Source: Mycetocola miduiensis
Lineage (GTDB): Bacteria; Actinomycetota; Actinomycetes; Actinomycetales; Microbacteriaceae
Assembly: GCF_900115155.1 (NCBI RefSeq)
Contig: NZ_FOVM01000005.1
Span: 124,001 to 188,000 of the forward strand
Direction of reading: 5' to 3'
DNA length: 64,000 bases
Shown: in pieces, positions 51,247 through 60,145 of the stretch
How the letters are laid out: every line of letters begins with the position of its first letter
Numbering within the stretch: the first letter of the stretch is position 1
Translations under genes and position numbers: made by a program
Notes under the pieces: model-generated
Databases searched by the model: none
The model's input: the letters and a program-made list of their open reading frames with translations, nothing else
What the model was told of the DNA's origin: nothing

Positions 51247-52626
51247 GTGACAGCTGAGCCGGATGACTATCGCAGGGCACTCGATCGAGCCCGGGAGCAC
51301 TCTCTCGGGTGGCTGGAGTCGATAAAGACGCGGCGGGTCGCACCGCGGGAGACCGCCGACGAGGTCGCAGCGCATTTCCGGGTGCCATTGCAGGAGAGCG
51401 GCATCGACCCCGCCGAAGTCATCGACGAACTCGCGACGTTCGCCGAACCGGGGCTGATGGGGATGCCCTCCGGCCGGTTCTTCGGCTGGGTGATCGGCGG
51501 AACCCTCCCCGCCGCCCTCGCATCGGACTGGCTCGTCAGCGCCTGGGACCAGAACACGGGCATCCGTTACGCGACACCCGCGACCGCCGCGATCGAAGAG
51601 GCAGCCGAGGATTGGCTCCTCGACCTGCTCGGCTTTCCGGCCACATCGGGCGTCGGGTTCACGACGGGGGCTACCATGGCCAATTTCGTCGGCCTGGCCG
51701 CCGGGAGGAAGAAGGTGCTGGACGACGTCGGCTGGGATCTTTCTGCGGACGGGCTCTCCGGGGCACCGCGAATATCCGTGCTCGCCGGGGCGGAGAGCCA
51801 TGCGTCCATCGACATGGCACTGCGCTACCTCGGGCTCGGGCTCCCCACGCCGGTCGCCGCAGACGACCAGGGCCGGATCCGGGTGGATGCGCTGGCGGAC
51901 GCCCTGGATGCCGTGTCCGGGCCGACGATTCTCTGCCTGCAGGCGGGGAACCTCCACTCGGGCGCTTTCGACCCGTTCCGGGAGGCGATCGATCTGGCCC
52001 ACTCGCACGGCGCCTGGGTGCACGTCGACGGTGCGTTCGGCTTGTGGGCCGCGGTCAGCCCGGAGTGGGCCTCGGCCGTCGACGGCCTCGAACTGGCGGA
52101 CTCGGTGGCGACCGACGCCCACAAGACCCTCAATGTGCCATACGACTGCGGGGTTGCGATCGTCACCGACCGCGCCCTGTTGCGGTCTGCATTCGGCGTG
52201 CACACCGATTACCTCATCCACGACGCGCAAGGCGACCCCTTCGAGCGCGTACCCGAATTCTCGCGCCGTGCCCGCGGCATCCCGGTTTGGGCTGCCCTAC
52301 GTTCGCTTGGCCGGGAGGGCACGATCGCCCTCGTCGAGAAACTGGCCGAGAACGCCCGCGCGCTCGCACAGGGCCTCGGCGAACTACCGGGTGTCGAGGT
52401 GCTCAACGACGTGGTGTTCACCCAGGTCTGCCTCAGTTTCGGCACGGACGAGCGGACCCGCGCCGTGACCCAGGCGCTCATCGCCGATGGCGCCGTCTGG
52501 ATGTCCGGCTCTCGCTGGCAGGGGCGTGACGTGCTGCGGATCTCGGTCAGCAACTGGTCAACGGATGCAACGGATGTCGCCGCCTCGGTCGATGCGGTCC
52601 GCCGGGCCATGGCCGCGGCCGCCTGA
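51247..52626 (+). CDS. PLP-dependent group II decarboxylase family protein
   Basis: A 459-residue fold-type I PLP enzyme. It shows PSGRFFGWVIGGTLPAALASDWL, the TTGATMANFVGLAAGR segment, HVDGAFGLWAA (the aspartate contacting PLP nitrogen), and the Schiff-base lysine in ATDAHKTLNVPYDCG. The family holds aromatic-L-amino-acid, glutamate and histidine-type decarboxylases. The amino acid used here cannot be read from the sequence. The GTG start with the -10 box just upstream is chosen. Confidence 0.88.
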   Translation: MTAEPDDYRRALDRAREHSLGWLESIKTRRVAPRETADEVAAHFRVPLQESGIDPAEVIDELATFAEPGLMGMPSGRFFGWVIGGTLPAALASDWLVSAWDQNTGIRYATPATAAIEEAAEDWLLDLLGFPATSGVGFTTGATMANFVGLAAGRKKVLDDVGWDLSADGLSGAPRISVLAGAESHASIDMALRYLGLGLPTPVAADDQGRIRVDALADALDAVSGPTILCLQAGNLHSGAFDPFREAIDLAHSHGAWVHVDGAFGLWAAVSPEWASAVDGLELADSVATDAHKTLNVPYDCGVAIVTDRALLRSAFGVHTDYLIHDAQGDPFERVPEFSRRARGIPVWAALRSLGREGTIALVEKLAENARALAQGLGELPGVEVLNDVVFTQVCLSFGTDERTRAVTQALIADGAVWMSGSRWQGRDVLRISVSNWSTDATDVAASVDAVRRAMAAAA

Positions 52627-52739
52627 CGTTGCCGAATTCACACACGGTGGGGACTTCTGCTGCCACCGTTCGCCGGTTCATAATCAAGGGCCCTGAACTG
52701 TAGGGCCAGAAACCCGGCAGACAGACGAAGGAGACCACA

Positions 52740-53162
52740 ATGCCTACTCGACTCAACCCGTACCTCAACTTCCCAGGCAACGCTCGCGAAGCCATGACGT
52801 TCTACCGTGACGTCTTCGGCGGCGAACTGACCCTCAGCACGTTCGGTGATTTCCAGGCGACCGAGCATGCCGCGCAGACAGACAACATCATGCACGGCGA
52901 GTTGGTGACACCCAACGGTTTGAGCCTCATGGGCGCCGACCTGATGGAGGGCCAGGAGTACCGGCAAGGCACCAACTTCTCGATCTCGCTAAGCGGCGAC
53001 GATGAAACAGAACTCCAGGGCTACTGGAACGGACTCGGCGAGGGCGGCACGATCATTGAGCCACTCGTTTCGGCACCGTGGGGTGACAGGTTCGGAATGC
53101 TGGTCGACCGTTTCGGGATTTCCTGGCTGGTGAACATCTCGGGTGCAGGTGCACAGGGCTGA
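52740..53162 (+). CDS. VOC family protein (PhnB-like)
   Basis: A 140-residue vicinal-oxygen-chelate fold protein of the PhnB/3-demethylubiquinone-9-methyltransferase-like group: LNPYLNFPGNAREAMTFYRDVFGGEL at the N-terminus and APWGDRFGMLVDRFGISWLVN at the end. These are usually dimers with unknown or glyoxalase-like functions. AAGGAG lies seven bases before the ATG. Confidence 0.88.
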   Translation: MPTRLNPYLNFPGNAREAMTFYRDVFGGELTLSTFGDFQATEHAAQTDNIMHGELVTPNGLSLMGADLMEGQEYRQGTNFSISLSGDDETELQGYWNGLGEGGTIIEPLVSAPWGDRFGMLVDRFGISWLVNISGAGAQG

Positions 53163-53190
53163 CACCCTTCCCGAACAAGCCGACGGTGAT

Positions 53191-53196
53191 TAACCT
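53191..53196 (+). promoter_or_regulatory. leaderless -10 box of the DUF2277 gene
   Basis: TAACCT six bases before the ATG at 53203. Confidence 0.5.
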
Positions 53197-53202
53197 GTTG
53201 GC

Positions 53203-53475
53203 ATGTGCCGAAACATCCACACTCTTCACAACTTCGAACCCGCAGCAACGGACGACGAAGTTCATGCAGCCGCCCTCCAGTACGTCCGCAAGGTCAGCGG
53301 GTCGACGAAGCCTTCGAAGGCGAACGCCGACGTGTTCGACCACGCGGTCGCCGAGATCGCCCATATCACCAGGCATCTCATCGAAGACCTGGTGACGACG
53401 GCGCCTCCGAAGGACCGCGAAGTCGAGGCAGAAAAGGCTCGCGCCCGCTCGGTGGCCCGCTTCGCCCGCGTGTAG
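53203..53475 (+). CDS. DUF2277 family protein
   Basis: A 90-residue soluble helical protein with the invariant MCRNIHTLHNFEPAATDDEV start and LQYVRKVSGSTKPSKAN core of DUF2277. Function unknown. It lies 40 bases after the VOC gene but has its own TAACCT box directly before the start, so it is probably transcribed separately. Confidence 0.9.
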   Translation: MCRNIHTLHNFEPAATDDEVHAAALQYVRKVSGSTKPSKANADVFDHAVAEIAHITRHLIEDLVTTAPPKDREVEAEKARARSVARFARV

Positions 53476-53549
53476 GGCGAAGCGAGGGTAGCAGCGGGCG
53501 CTGTGCCCGTCTCAGCGTCTTCACCTGGTACTCCATACGGAGTACTCGA

Positions 53550-54878
53550 TCAGCCGAACAGATTGACCGGCTTGACGATGTCGGCGAAGATCAGCAGCGC
53601 GCTCATGCCTCCGAGCACGATCACGACGACGAACGTCACCGGCATGAGTTTCGCGGCGTCCACCGGCCCAGGGTCACGACGCTTGAACAGTTTCGCGAAG
53701 CCGCGCCGGATGGACTCCCACAACGCCGCCGCGACGTGGCCGCCGTCGAGCGGAAGCAGCGGCACGAGGTTGAAGACGAACAGGGCGACGTTGAGCGAGG
53801 CGACGATGCCGAGCATCGTCTGCACCTTGCTCGCGACCGGGATCTCTTCGAGACTGGCCACTTCACCGGCGATGCGGCCGACGCCGACGACGCTGATCGG
53901 CCCGTTGGGGTCGCGTTCGCCCGGGCCGAATGCGGCGTTGGCGACCCCGACCAGGCGGTCGGGCAGGTTGAGGATCATGTTGGCGACGTGGCCGATGTTG
54001 TCGCCCACAGCGGGCAGAACGGAGGTCGGCGGCTCCGGCACGAGTTCGGTCTGGGACGCGATGCCCACGAAACCGACCTCCTCGGTGACCGGCTTGCCCG
54101 AGGCATCCGTCACCTGCTTGCCGGATGCGTCGATCGTGTACCGTTCGGTGAGCAGCGGGGTGAGCGTCACGGATGTTTCGGCGCCGTCCCGCAGGATGAC
54201 GACGTCCAGGTCGGTGCCTGACGAGGTGCGAATGATCGCGGTGGCGTCGGCCCATGTGGCGATCTTCGTACCGTCGATGGAGAGGATGGTGTCGCCGGGC
54301 TGGAGGCCTGCGGCGGCGCCGGGGGCGAGCGGGTCGCCTGCCTCGCACGATGTCTTCTCACTCGTCGCCGGCAGCACACACTGGCTCACCGAAGCGAGCG
54401 TCGGGGTGGACTGCGGCGTGCCGAAGCCCATCAGCACGATCGCGACGAGCACGACCGCGAGAAGAAGGTTCATGGTCGGGCCGCCGAGCATGATGATGAT
54501 GCGCTTCCACACCGGGAGGTTGTAAAAAGTCCGGTTCTCGTCGCCGTCCCCGACCGTCTCGGCGCTCGCTGAGCGGGCATCCTGCACGAGAGTCTGGAAG
54601 AACCCGGTGCTCGAGCTGCGGGTGGCGCCGTCCTTGCCCGGGGGGTACATGCCGATCATCGAGATGTAGCCGCCGAGCGGGATCGCTTTGAGGCCGTACT
54701 CCGTCTCGCCCTTTTTGCGTGACCAGATCGTCTTGCCGAAGCCGATCATGTACTGGGTGACTTTGACGCCGAACAGTTTGGCGGGAACCAGGTGCCCGAC
54801 TTCGTGCAGGCCGATCGACACGGCGACACCGATCAGAATGATCAGGACACCGAGGATGTACAGCAGGGCGGATTCCAC
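53550..54878 (-). CDS. rseP: site-2 intramembrane metalloprotease (RseP/Rip1)
   Basis: A 442-residue regulated-intramembrane-proteolysis protease. The zinc motif HEVGH (residues 25-29) is in the first helix. A PDZ domain (around 190-250, GLQPGDTILSIDGTKI) follows a second helix, and the third zinc ligand is in PLLPLDGGH in the C-terminal helices. It cleaves anti-sigma factors or other membrane substrates (in mycobacteria Rip1). The GTG at 54878 is chosen because TACTCT stands six bases before it and the larger open frame upstream overlaps the Mur ligase on the other strand. Confidence 0.93.
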   Translation of the reverse strand: MESALLYILGVLIILIGVAVSIGLHEVGHLVPAKLFGVKVTQYMIGFGKTIWSRKKGETEYGLKAIPLGGYISMIGMYPPGKDGATRSSSTGFFQTLVQDARSASAETVGDGDENRTFYNLPVWKRIIIMLGGPTMNLLLAVVLVAIVLMGFGTPQSTPTLASVSQCVLPATSEKTSCEAGDPLAPGAAAGLQPGDTILSIDGTKIATWADATAIIRTSSGTDLDVVILRDGAETSVTLTPLLTERYTIDASGKQVTDASGKPVTEEVGFVGIASQTELVPEPPTSVLPAVGDNIGHVANMILNLPDRLVGVANAAFGPGERDPNGPISVVGVGRIAGEVASLEEIPVASKVQTMLGIVASLNVALFVFNLVPLLPLDGGHVAAALWESIRRGFAKLFKRRDPGPVDAAKLMPVTFVVVIVLGGMSALLIFADIVKPVNLFG

Positions 54879-54884
54879 TCCCAG

Positions 54885-54890
54885 AGAGTA
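54885..54890 (-). promoter_or_regulatory. leaderless -10 box of rseP
   Basis: TACTCT on the minus strand, six bases before the GTG at 54878. Confidence 0.55.
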
Positions 54891-54962
54891 GCGCTGTGCG
54901 CTGAATGGATGCTGGTGGCGCGCTGTGAGGGGTGCTCCGATCCGGCTGTGAGAATATGAGCT

Positions 54963-56486
54963 GTGCGACCCTCCCACCTCTCCCCCACGACCCTCGACGC
55001 CTTCGCCGCCCGGTTCCGTCTGGCACTGCACGATGAGGTTCCACCGGTGAGCCTGACCGGCATCACGATGAACAGCCGGGCCGTTCTGCCCGGGGACCTC
55101 TACGTCGGCGTCCCGGGGGAACGGTTCCACGGAGCGACGTTCTCCGCCGAGGCCGTTGCTCGTGGCGCTGTCGCGATCCTCACCGATGCCGCCGGCCTGG
55201 TCGCCGCAACGGCATCCGGTGTCCCTGTGCTTGTGACGGTTGAATCCCCGCGCGTCGTCGTCGGCGAGATGGCCGCCTGGCTGTACCAGACCGACCGTGA
55301 CGCACCCCAGCTCTTCGGCATGACCGGAACCAACGGCAAGACGTCGACGGCGCACTTCCTCGATTCGATCCTTCGCCAGTTGGGCCGCTCGACGGGGCTC
55401 AGTTCGAGTGCCGAGCGCCGGATCGGTTCCGAGGTCGTGGCCAGTTCCATGACAACGCCCGAGGCGCCCGAACTTCACGCCCTGATCGCCCGGATGCGTG
55501 AGGCAGGTGTGAACGCTGCGATCGTCGAAGTCAGCGCGCACGCTCTCACCCGGCATCGGGTCGACGGGCTGGTGTTCGACGTCGCGGCGTTCACGAACCT
55601 CAGCCAGGACCACCTTGACGACTACGCGGGCATGGAGGATTACTTCGCGGCCAAGCTCGAGCTTTTCACCCCGGCGCACGCCCGCCGCGCAGTGGTCTCG
55701 CTCGACACGCCTGCCGGTTCCGCTGTCGTGGAGCGCACAGGGATCCCGGTGATCACCATCACCTCGCTCGACGGGGTAACGGCCGACTGGACCGTCACCA
55801 TCGACGACGAGCAGCCGTCGTACACGGCGTTCACTCTTCAGCATGACGAGCACGGCGCGCTGTCCACCCGGGTGCCGGTGATCGGCAGGCACATGGCTGC
55901 GAATGGTGGGCTCGCCATTGCGATGCTCGTCGAATCCGGGGTCGCCTTCGCAGCCATCGACGCCGTACTCCAGCGCGACGGCGGCATCACCGCCTCCCTG
56001 CCAGGTCGCGCCGTCCAGGTGCCGGTGCCTGGCGGTCCCGCCGTCTATGTGGACTCGGGACACACGGCGCAGGCATTCGCCAAGACGCTCGAGGCAGTCC
56101 GGCACCTGACCACCGGACGCGTCATCATGGTGGCCGGCGCCAACGGCGACCGGGACCAGTCCAAGCGCCCGGAGATGGGCCGCGAGGCGGCACTCGGCAG
56201 CGACCTGCTCATCGTCACGGATCACCAGCCCCGGTCAGAGGATCCTGCCGTGATCCGCGAGGCTGTGCTCGCCGGGGCGCGCGCTGCCAAGCCGGCCGGG
56301 GACATCCGTGAGGTCGCTGCTCCTGAAGAAGCGATCCGCGTCGCCGTTCGCGAGGCCACAGCGGCTGACACCATCCTCTGGGCAGGGCTCGCCGAGAAGG
56401 ACTACCGCGATGTCGCCGGGGTCAAGGTGCCGTTCTCGGTACTCGACGAGACGCGAGCCGCTCTCGCTGAGGCCGGCTGGGTCTGA
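54963..56486 (+). CDS. MurE-like Mur ligase with non-canonical amino-acid pocket
   Basis: A 507-residue Mur ligase of the UDP-MurNAc-tripeptide synthetase type. The P-loop is MTGTNGKTSTAHFL (about residue 120), the carbamylated lysine is in YFAAKLELF (about 230), and GANGDRDQSKRPEMG is present. At the site that in E. coli MurE reads DNPR and binds meso-diaminopimelate, this protein has HQPR (about 421). The GHE motif (Glu468 in E. coli) reads AEK (about 477). Thus it should not use meso-DAP, and also lacks the DDPN(A) motif of lysine-adding enzymes. It lies outside a division/cell-wall cluster, between rseP and dxr. The start is GTG; GAGAAT seven bases upstream could be a weak -10. Confidence 0.85.
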   Translation: MRPSHLSPTTLDAFAARFRLALHDEVPPVSLTGITMNSRAVLPGDLYVGVPGERFHGATFSAEAVARGAVAILTDAAGLVAATASGVPVLVTVESPRVVVGEMAAWLYQTDRDAPQLFGMTGTNGKTSTAHFLDSILRQLGRSTGLSSSAERRIGSEVVASSMTTPEAPELHALIARMREAGVNAAIVEVSAHALTRHRVDGLVFDVAAFTNLSQDHLDDYAGMEDYFAAKLELFTPAHARRAVVSLDTPAGSAVVERTGIPVITITSLDGVTADWTVTIDDEQPSYTAFTLQHDEHGALSTRVPVIGRHMAANGGLAIAMLVESGVAFAAIDAVLQRDGGITASLPGRAVQVPVPGGPAVYVDSGHTAQAFAKTLEAVRHLTTGRVIMVAGANGDRDQSKRPEMGREAALGSDLLIVTDHQPRSEDPAVIREAVLAGARAAKPAGDIREVAAPEEAIRVAVREATAADTILWAGLAEKDYRDVAGVKVPFSVLDETRAALAEAGWV

Positions 56487-56511
56487 GCAGTCGGGGCCTG
56501 CTGGGGTCTCT

Positions 56512-56582
56512 TCACTCAGTCTGGACCGGTTCACCCGGCGTACCGGGTGCACCCGTCCGGAGCGCGTGAACTGGCGGATGCC
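56512..56582. repeat. third copy of the REP-like palindromic repeat
   Basis: It contains CACCCGG-CGTA-CCGGGTG (56532-56549), CCCGTCCG and GCGGATGCC in the same order as the copies at 25640-25861. Again it lies between convergent genes (the Mur ligase and dxr). Confidence 0.7.
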
Positions 56583-56590
56583 ACTCGCGG

Positions 56591-57676
56591 TCAGCGCAGA
56601 GCGGCGATCGCCCGGTCCGCCTCGTCGCGGGCCCACGACTCCGCCGCTGCGAGGCTGTCGAGGGTGAGCTCGCCGTCCGGGCGGTGCGCGTCGACGACGC
56701 GGGAGATGGTGTCGACGATGTCGAGGAACCCGATCGCCCCGGCGTGGAACGCTGCGACGAGCTGTTCGTTGGCCGCGTTGAACACCGCCGGGTACGTGCC
56801 GCCTGCACGGCCAACCGTCTTGGCCAGTTCGACCGCTGGGAACGCCGTGTCGTCGAGCGGCTCGAAGGTCCAGTTCTGGGCGCGGGTCCAGTCCAGTGGC
56901 GTGCCCACCCCGGCGACGCGAGCCGGCCAGTCGAGGCCGAGTGAGATCGGCAACCGCATGTCCGGTGGTGACGCCTGTGCGATCGTGGACCCGTCGACGT
57001 ACTCGACCATCGAGTGCACGATCGACTGTGGGTGCACGACGACATCGATGCGCTCGTACGGCACATCGAACAGCAGGTGCGCTTCGATGACCTCGAGCCC
57101 CTTGTTGACGAGGGTCGCCGAGTTGGTGGTGACGACGAGTCCCATGTCCCAGGTCGGATGAGCGAGCGCTTCGGCCGGCGTCACCCTGGTGAGCGCCTTC
57201 CTGCTGCTCCCCCGGAACGGACCACCGGATGCCGTGAGCACGAGCCTGCGGACCTCCTGTTTCGTTCCCGACCGCAGCGCCTGCGCGATCGCGGAGTGTT
57301 CTGAGTCGACGGGGACGATCTGGCCGGGTTTGGCGATCCGGCTGACGAGGTCTCCACCGACGATGAGGGATTCCTTGTTGGCGAGGGCCAGGGTTCGGCC
57401 GGTCTCCAGCGCTGCGAGGGTCGGGCCGAGGCCGACAGACCCGGTGATGCCGTTGAGGACGACATCGGCGTCGACCGAGCGGACCAGGCGTTCGGCCTCA
57501 TCCACACCGACGGCGAGGTCGTCGACCTGGAACTCGTCGGCCTGGGCCTGCAACAGCTCGCGGTTGCTGTTCGCCGCTAACCCCACGACCTCGAAGCGTC
57601 GAGGGTTGGCCCGGATGACGTCCAGGGCCTGGGTTCCGATCGAGCCGGTTGATCCGAGAAGTATGACGCGTCGCAC
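56591..57676 (-). CDS. dxr: 1-deoxy-D-xylulose 5-phosphate reductoisomerase
   Basis: A 361-residue NADPH-dependent enzyme making MEP in isoprenoid synthesis. It shows the Rossmann motif [54 protein letters not shown] and [13 protein letters not shown]. The metal and substrate loop [15 protein letters not shown] is also present. TAAGCT lies six bases before the GTG start. It heads the conserved dxr-rseP-ispG order, here interrupted by the Mur ligase on the opposite strand. Confidence 0.96.
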   Translation of the reverse strand: MRRVILLGSTGSIGTQALDVIRANPRRFEVVGLAANSNRELLQAQADEFQVDDLAVGVDEAERLVRSVDADVVLNGITGSVGLGPTLAALETGRTLALANKESLIVGGDLVSRIAKPGQIVPVDSEHSAIAQALRSGTKQEVRRLVLTASGGPFRGSSRKALTRVTPAEALAHPTWDMGLVVTTNSATLVNKGLEVIEAHLLFDVPYERIDVVVHPQSIVHSMVEYVDGSTIAQASPPDMRLPISLGLDWPARVAGVGTPLDWTRAQNWTFEPLDDTAFPAVELAKTVGRAGGTYPAVFNAANEQLVAAFHAGAIGFLDIVDTISRVVDAHRPDGELTLDSLAAAESWARDEADRAIAALR

Positions 57677-57682
57677 GCGATC

Positions 57683-57688
57683 AGCTTA
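57683..57688 (-). promoter_or_regulatory. leaderless -10 box of dxr
   Basis: TAAGCT on the minus strand, six bases before the GTG at 57676. Confidence 0.55.
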
Positions 57689-57715
57689 GCGGCGGCATCC
57701 GTTTCGCTACCGCGA

Positions 57716-58693
57716 CTACCGGCTCGTGGAGAGCACGTCCACGACGAAGACGAGCGTGTCTGTTCCTTCGATCCCCGCGCTGGGCTGGCCGGCTTCCCCG
57801 TACCCTTCAGACGGAGGAAGGACGGCGAGCACCTGCGAGCCGACGGCGGCACCGACGAGTGCGGCAGAGAACCCGGGGACCACTCCGGTCGTAGGGAACG
57901 TGGCTGCTCCCCTGCCCCAGCTCTGGTCGAAGACCTCACCGGTACGCCAGTTGACGCCCTGATACTGAACGGTGACGCTGTCGCCCTCCTGAACGGGTTC
58001 GCCTGTGCCCTGCTTCAGGGTGGCGAGCTTGAGTTCGGCCGGCGCGTCGGTGTCGGGAATCGTGACCGTCGGAGCGCCGTCGGAGTCCAGCTTCACGGTC
58101 GGCATGCCCTCAACAGGGGGCTGTGGTTCGCCGGTGGCTGTCGAGGGGACGATGCCGACGGCATCCGCAACGATCACGAGGGGGTCCCCGGGAGCGACGG
58201 CGCCATCGGGCGATCCGGTGTCGCCAAATCCGTCTTCGGCCGGCACGACGCTCACAACGCGTGAGCCTTCGTTCACGCACTCGATGGTGCGGACCAGTCC
58301 CGGGATGAACTTGGTGTCGTTGACTTCGATTGCGCCCCAGCCGCCACCGGAGTATGCGGTCTGGGAGACCATTGCACCGCTGGTGCCGTTGAAGATGGAC
58401 ACGTCGAAGTTGACCATGTCGCCCGGCTTCACCTCGTCGCCAGCGCCTTCGATCACCACAGCGCGCTGGGTGGCATCGACTTTCATCGGTTCCGGAAAGT
58501 CGACGGCCGGCGCGGCACCGAAGTCCCCGGTCACCGTCACCGAGTCGACAGCCGATCCACCCGGGGTGTCCTCGCAACTCAGCGCTGCGGGTTCCGTGGT
58601 CCCTGACGGCGCCGGTTCCGGTGACGCGCACCCCACGAGGACGAGGGTGGATGCCGCCGCGGCTGCGACGAGGACGGGGAGGGAAGTGCGCAC
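57716..58693 (-). CDS. FKBP-type peptidyl-prolyl isomerase lipoprotein with two FKBP-like domains
   Basis: A 325-residue exported protein. The signal ends at the lipobox LVGC (Cys22), so it is attached to the outer face of the membrane. A Ser/Pro/Thr stretch follows. The first FKBP-like domain (about 70-180) is divergent (GDMVNFDVSIFNG, FIPGLVRTIECVNEGSRVVSVVP). The second (about 220-325) is canonical (GDSVTVQYQGVNWRTGEVFDQSW, VPGFSAALVGAAVGSQVLAVLPP). It probably assists folding of secreted proteins. It starts with GTG. Confidence 0.9.
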   Translation of the reverse strand: MRTSLPVLVAAAAASTLVLVGCASPEPAPSGTTEPAALSCEDTPGGSAVDSVTVTGDFGAAPAVDFPEPMKVDATQRAVVIEGAGDEVKPGDMVNFDVSIFNGTSGAMVSQTAYSGGGWGAIEVNDTKFIPGLVRTIECVNEGSRVVSVVPAEDGFGDTGSPDGAVAPGDPLVIVADAVGIVPSTATGEPQPPVEGMPTVKLDSDGAPTVTIPDTDAPAELKLATLKQGTGEPVQEGDSVTVQYQGVNWRTGEVFDQSWGRGAATFPTTGVVPGFSAALVGAAVGSQVLAVLPPSEGYGEAGQPSAGIEGTDTLVFVVDVLSTSR

Positions 58694-58827
58694 AGGGAAT
58701 CGCTTTCACAAAAAGGGGCGGAACGGCCAGTCTGCCGCACCAACCCTGTCGTTAGCTGCAAAGGGTCTTGACGATCGCTCTCATGCCAGCGCCGAACCCC
58801 ATGCGCAAGGAGGAATACGTCAGGAAC

Positions 58828-58833
58828 TACGCT
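58828..58833 (+). promoter_or_regulatory. -10 box of the acyltransferase gene
   Basis: TACGCT eight bases before the GTG at 58842, giving a leaderless or nearly leaderless transcript. Confidence 0.45.
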
Positions 58834-58841
58834 CTTCGTTT

Positions 58842-59606
58842 GTGTCATTTCCGCAAACCGGCGTCGCCGATGAGAACGCCACCACAGCACCAGGTCTGGT
58901 CTACCACCTGGGCCGTGCCGTGCTGATGCCCGTCGTTCGCCTGGTCTACCGCCCACGCGTTCTCGGCCGGTCCAACGTTCCGAAGTCCGGGCGGGTGATC
59001 CTTGCCAGCAACCATCTCTCGTTCATCGACAGCATCGCCATTCCCGTCGTCGCCCCGCGTCGCGTGCAGTTCCTCGCCAAGTCGAGTTACTTCGACGGAA
59101 CAGGCGCAAAGGGCTGGCTTTCCCGCACCTTCTTCACGTCGATCGGCGCTGTCGCCGTCGAGCGGGGTGCGGGGGCCGCCGCAACCGAGGCGCTGGAAGC
59201 CGGCAAGGGAATCCTTGAAAACGAGAGCGCGTTTGCGATCTACCCGGAGGGCACGCGGTCGCTCGACGGTCGCTTGTACAAGGGCCGTACCGGGGTCGCC
59301 TGGCTCGCCCTCTCGACCGGCGCCCCCGTCGTCCCGGTCGGGCTGATCGGCACCGATGAACTCATGCCGGTCGGCAGCACTGTGCCGAAGCTCAAGCGCG
59401 TCACCGTGATCTTCGGTGAGCCGCTCGACCTCAGCTCCCACGGCCCGGCGACGAGCGGCAAGGCGCGTCGTCATGCCACCGATGAGATCATGGCCGCCAT
59501 TCACGCCCTCACCGGCCAGGAACGGGCGGATGCCTACAACGAGGCGCCGCCTGCGGACACCATGGAGAAGATCAAGCGCGCGGTTCTGCGCCCCGAGCGC
59601 GTCTGA
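58842..59606 (+). CDS. 1-acyl-sn-glycerol-3-phosphate acyltransferase (PlsC-like)
   Basis: A 254-residue membrane-associated acyltransferase of phospholipid synthesis. Motif I NHLSFIDS (NHx4D), motif III YPEGTRS and motif IV VPVGLIGTDELMP are in the usual order; a hydrophobic N-terminal segment may touch the membrane. No ribosome site fits the GTG, but TACGCT lies just upstream. The frame has no other start nearby. It is convergent with the OsmC gene, 18 bases away. Confidence 0.87.
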   Translation: MSFPQTGVADENATTAPGLVYHLGRAVLMPVVRLVYRPRVLGRSNVPKSGRVILASNHLSFIDSIAIPVVAPRRVQFLAKSSYFDGTGAKGWLSRTFFTSIGAVAVERGAGAAATEALEAGKGILENESAFAIYPEGTRSLDGRLYKGRTGVAWLALSTGAPVVPVGLIGTDELMPVGSTVPKLKRVTVIFGEPLDLSSHGPATSGKARRHATDEIMAAIHALTGQERADAYNEAPPADTMEKIKRAVLRPERV

Positions 59607-59624
59607 CCCACCGAGCCGCGTCGG

Positions 59625-60095
59625 TCAGGCGACGACGATCTCCGGTTCGTGTCGCACCGGGAAGTTCACCGAGTTGGCGATGAAGCAGAGCTCAGACGCC
59701 CGCGCGTGTGCCGCGCGTGCAGCATCCGCCATCGACGCGTTCGCGACCGTCACCCGCGGTCGCAGGACGACTTCGGTGAACGCTCCACCACCTTTGCCGT
59801 CTTCGACCATGGTGCCGTGAGCGTCGTCCTCGTACGCGGTCACAACGACTCCGACGGTGACGGCGACGTGCAGGTACGACAGTAGGTGGCACTGGGCGAG
59901 GGCAGCGAGCAGCAGCTCCTCCGGGTTCCACCTGCCCGGGTCGCCTCGGAACGGTTTGTCAGCCGACCCCTCGAGCGGATGCTTCCCCACAGCCGAAACG
60001 ACAAGCTCGCGACTGTAGTCGCGGTAGCCGCTCGTACCTGTGCCGCGGTTTCCGTGCCATTCGAGGCCGACGGTGTACTCGTGCTTGCCCAACAT
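59625..60095 (-). CDS. OsmC family peroxiredoxin
   Basis: A 156-residue thiol peroxidase of the OsmC/Ohr fold. Both redox cysteines are visible: the peroxidatic one in LAALAQCHLLSYL and the resolving one in ASELCFIANSV; the glutamate-containing NPEELLLAA segment is also typical. Its role is probably reduction of organic hydroperoxides. CAGACT six bases before the ATG may be a weak leaderless promoter. Confidence 0.87.
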   Translation of the reverse strand: MLGKHEYTVGLEWHGNRGTGTSGYRDYSRELVVSAVGKHPLEGSADKPFRGDPGRWNPEELLLAALAQCHLLSYLHVAVTVGVVVTAYEDDAHGTMVEDGKGGGAFTEVVLRPRVTVANASMADAARAAHARASELCFIANSVNFPVRHEPEIVVA

Positions 60096-60133
60096 GGCCC
60101 CAGTCTGTCACGCCCTGCCGCACGGATGACGGC

Positions 60134-60139
60134 TACCCT
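60134..60139 (+). promoter_or_regulatory. leaderless -10 box of the asparaginase gene
   Basis: TACCCT six bases before the GTG at 60146. Confidence 0.5.
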
Positions 60140-60145
60140 TGAGCG

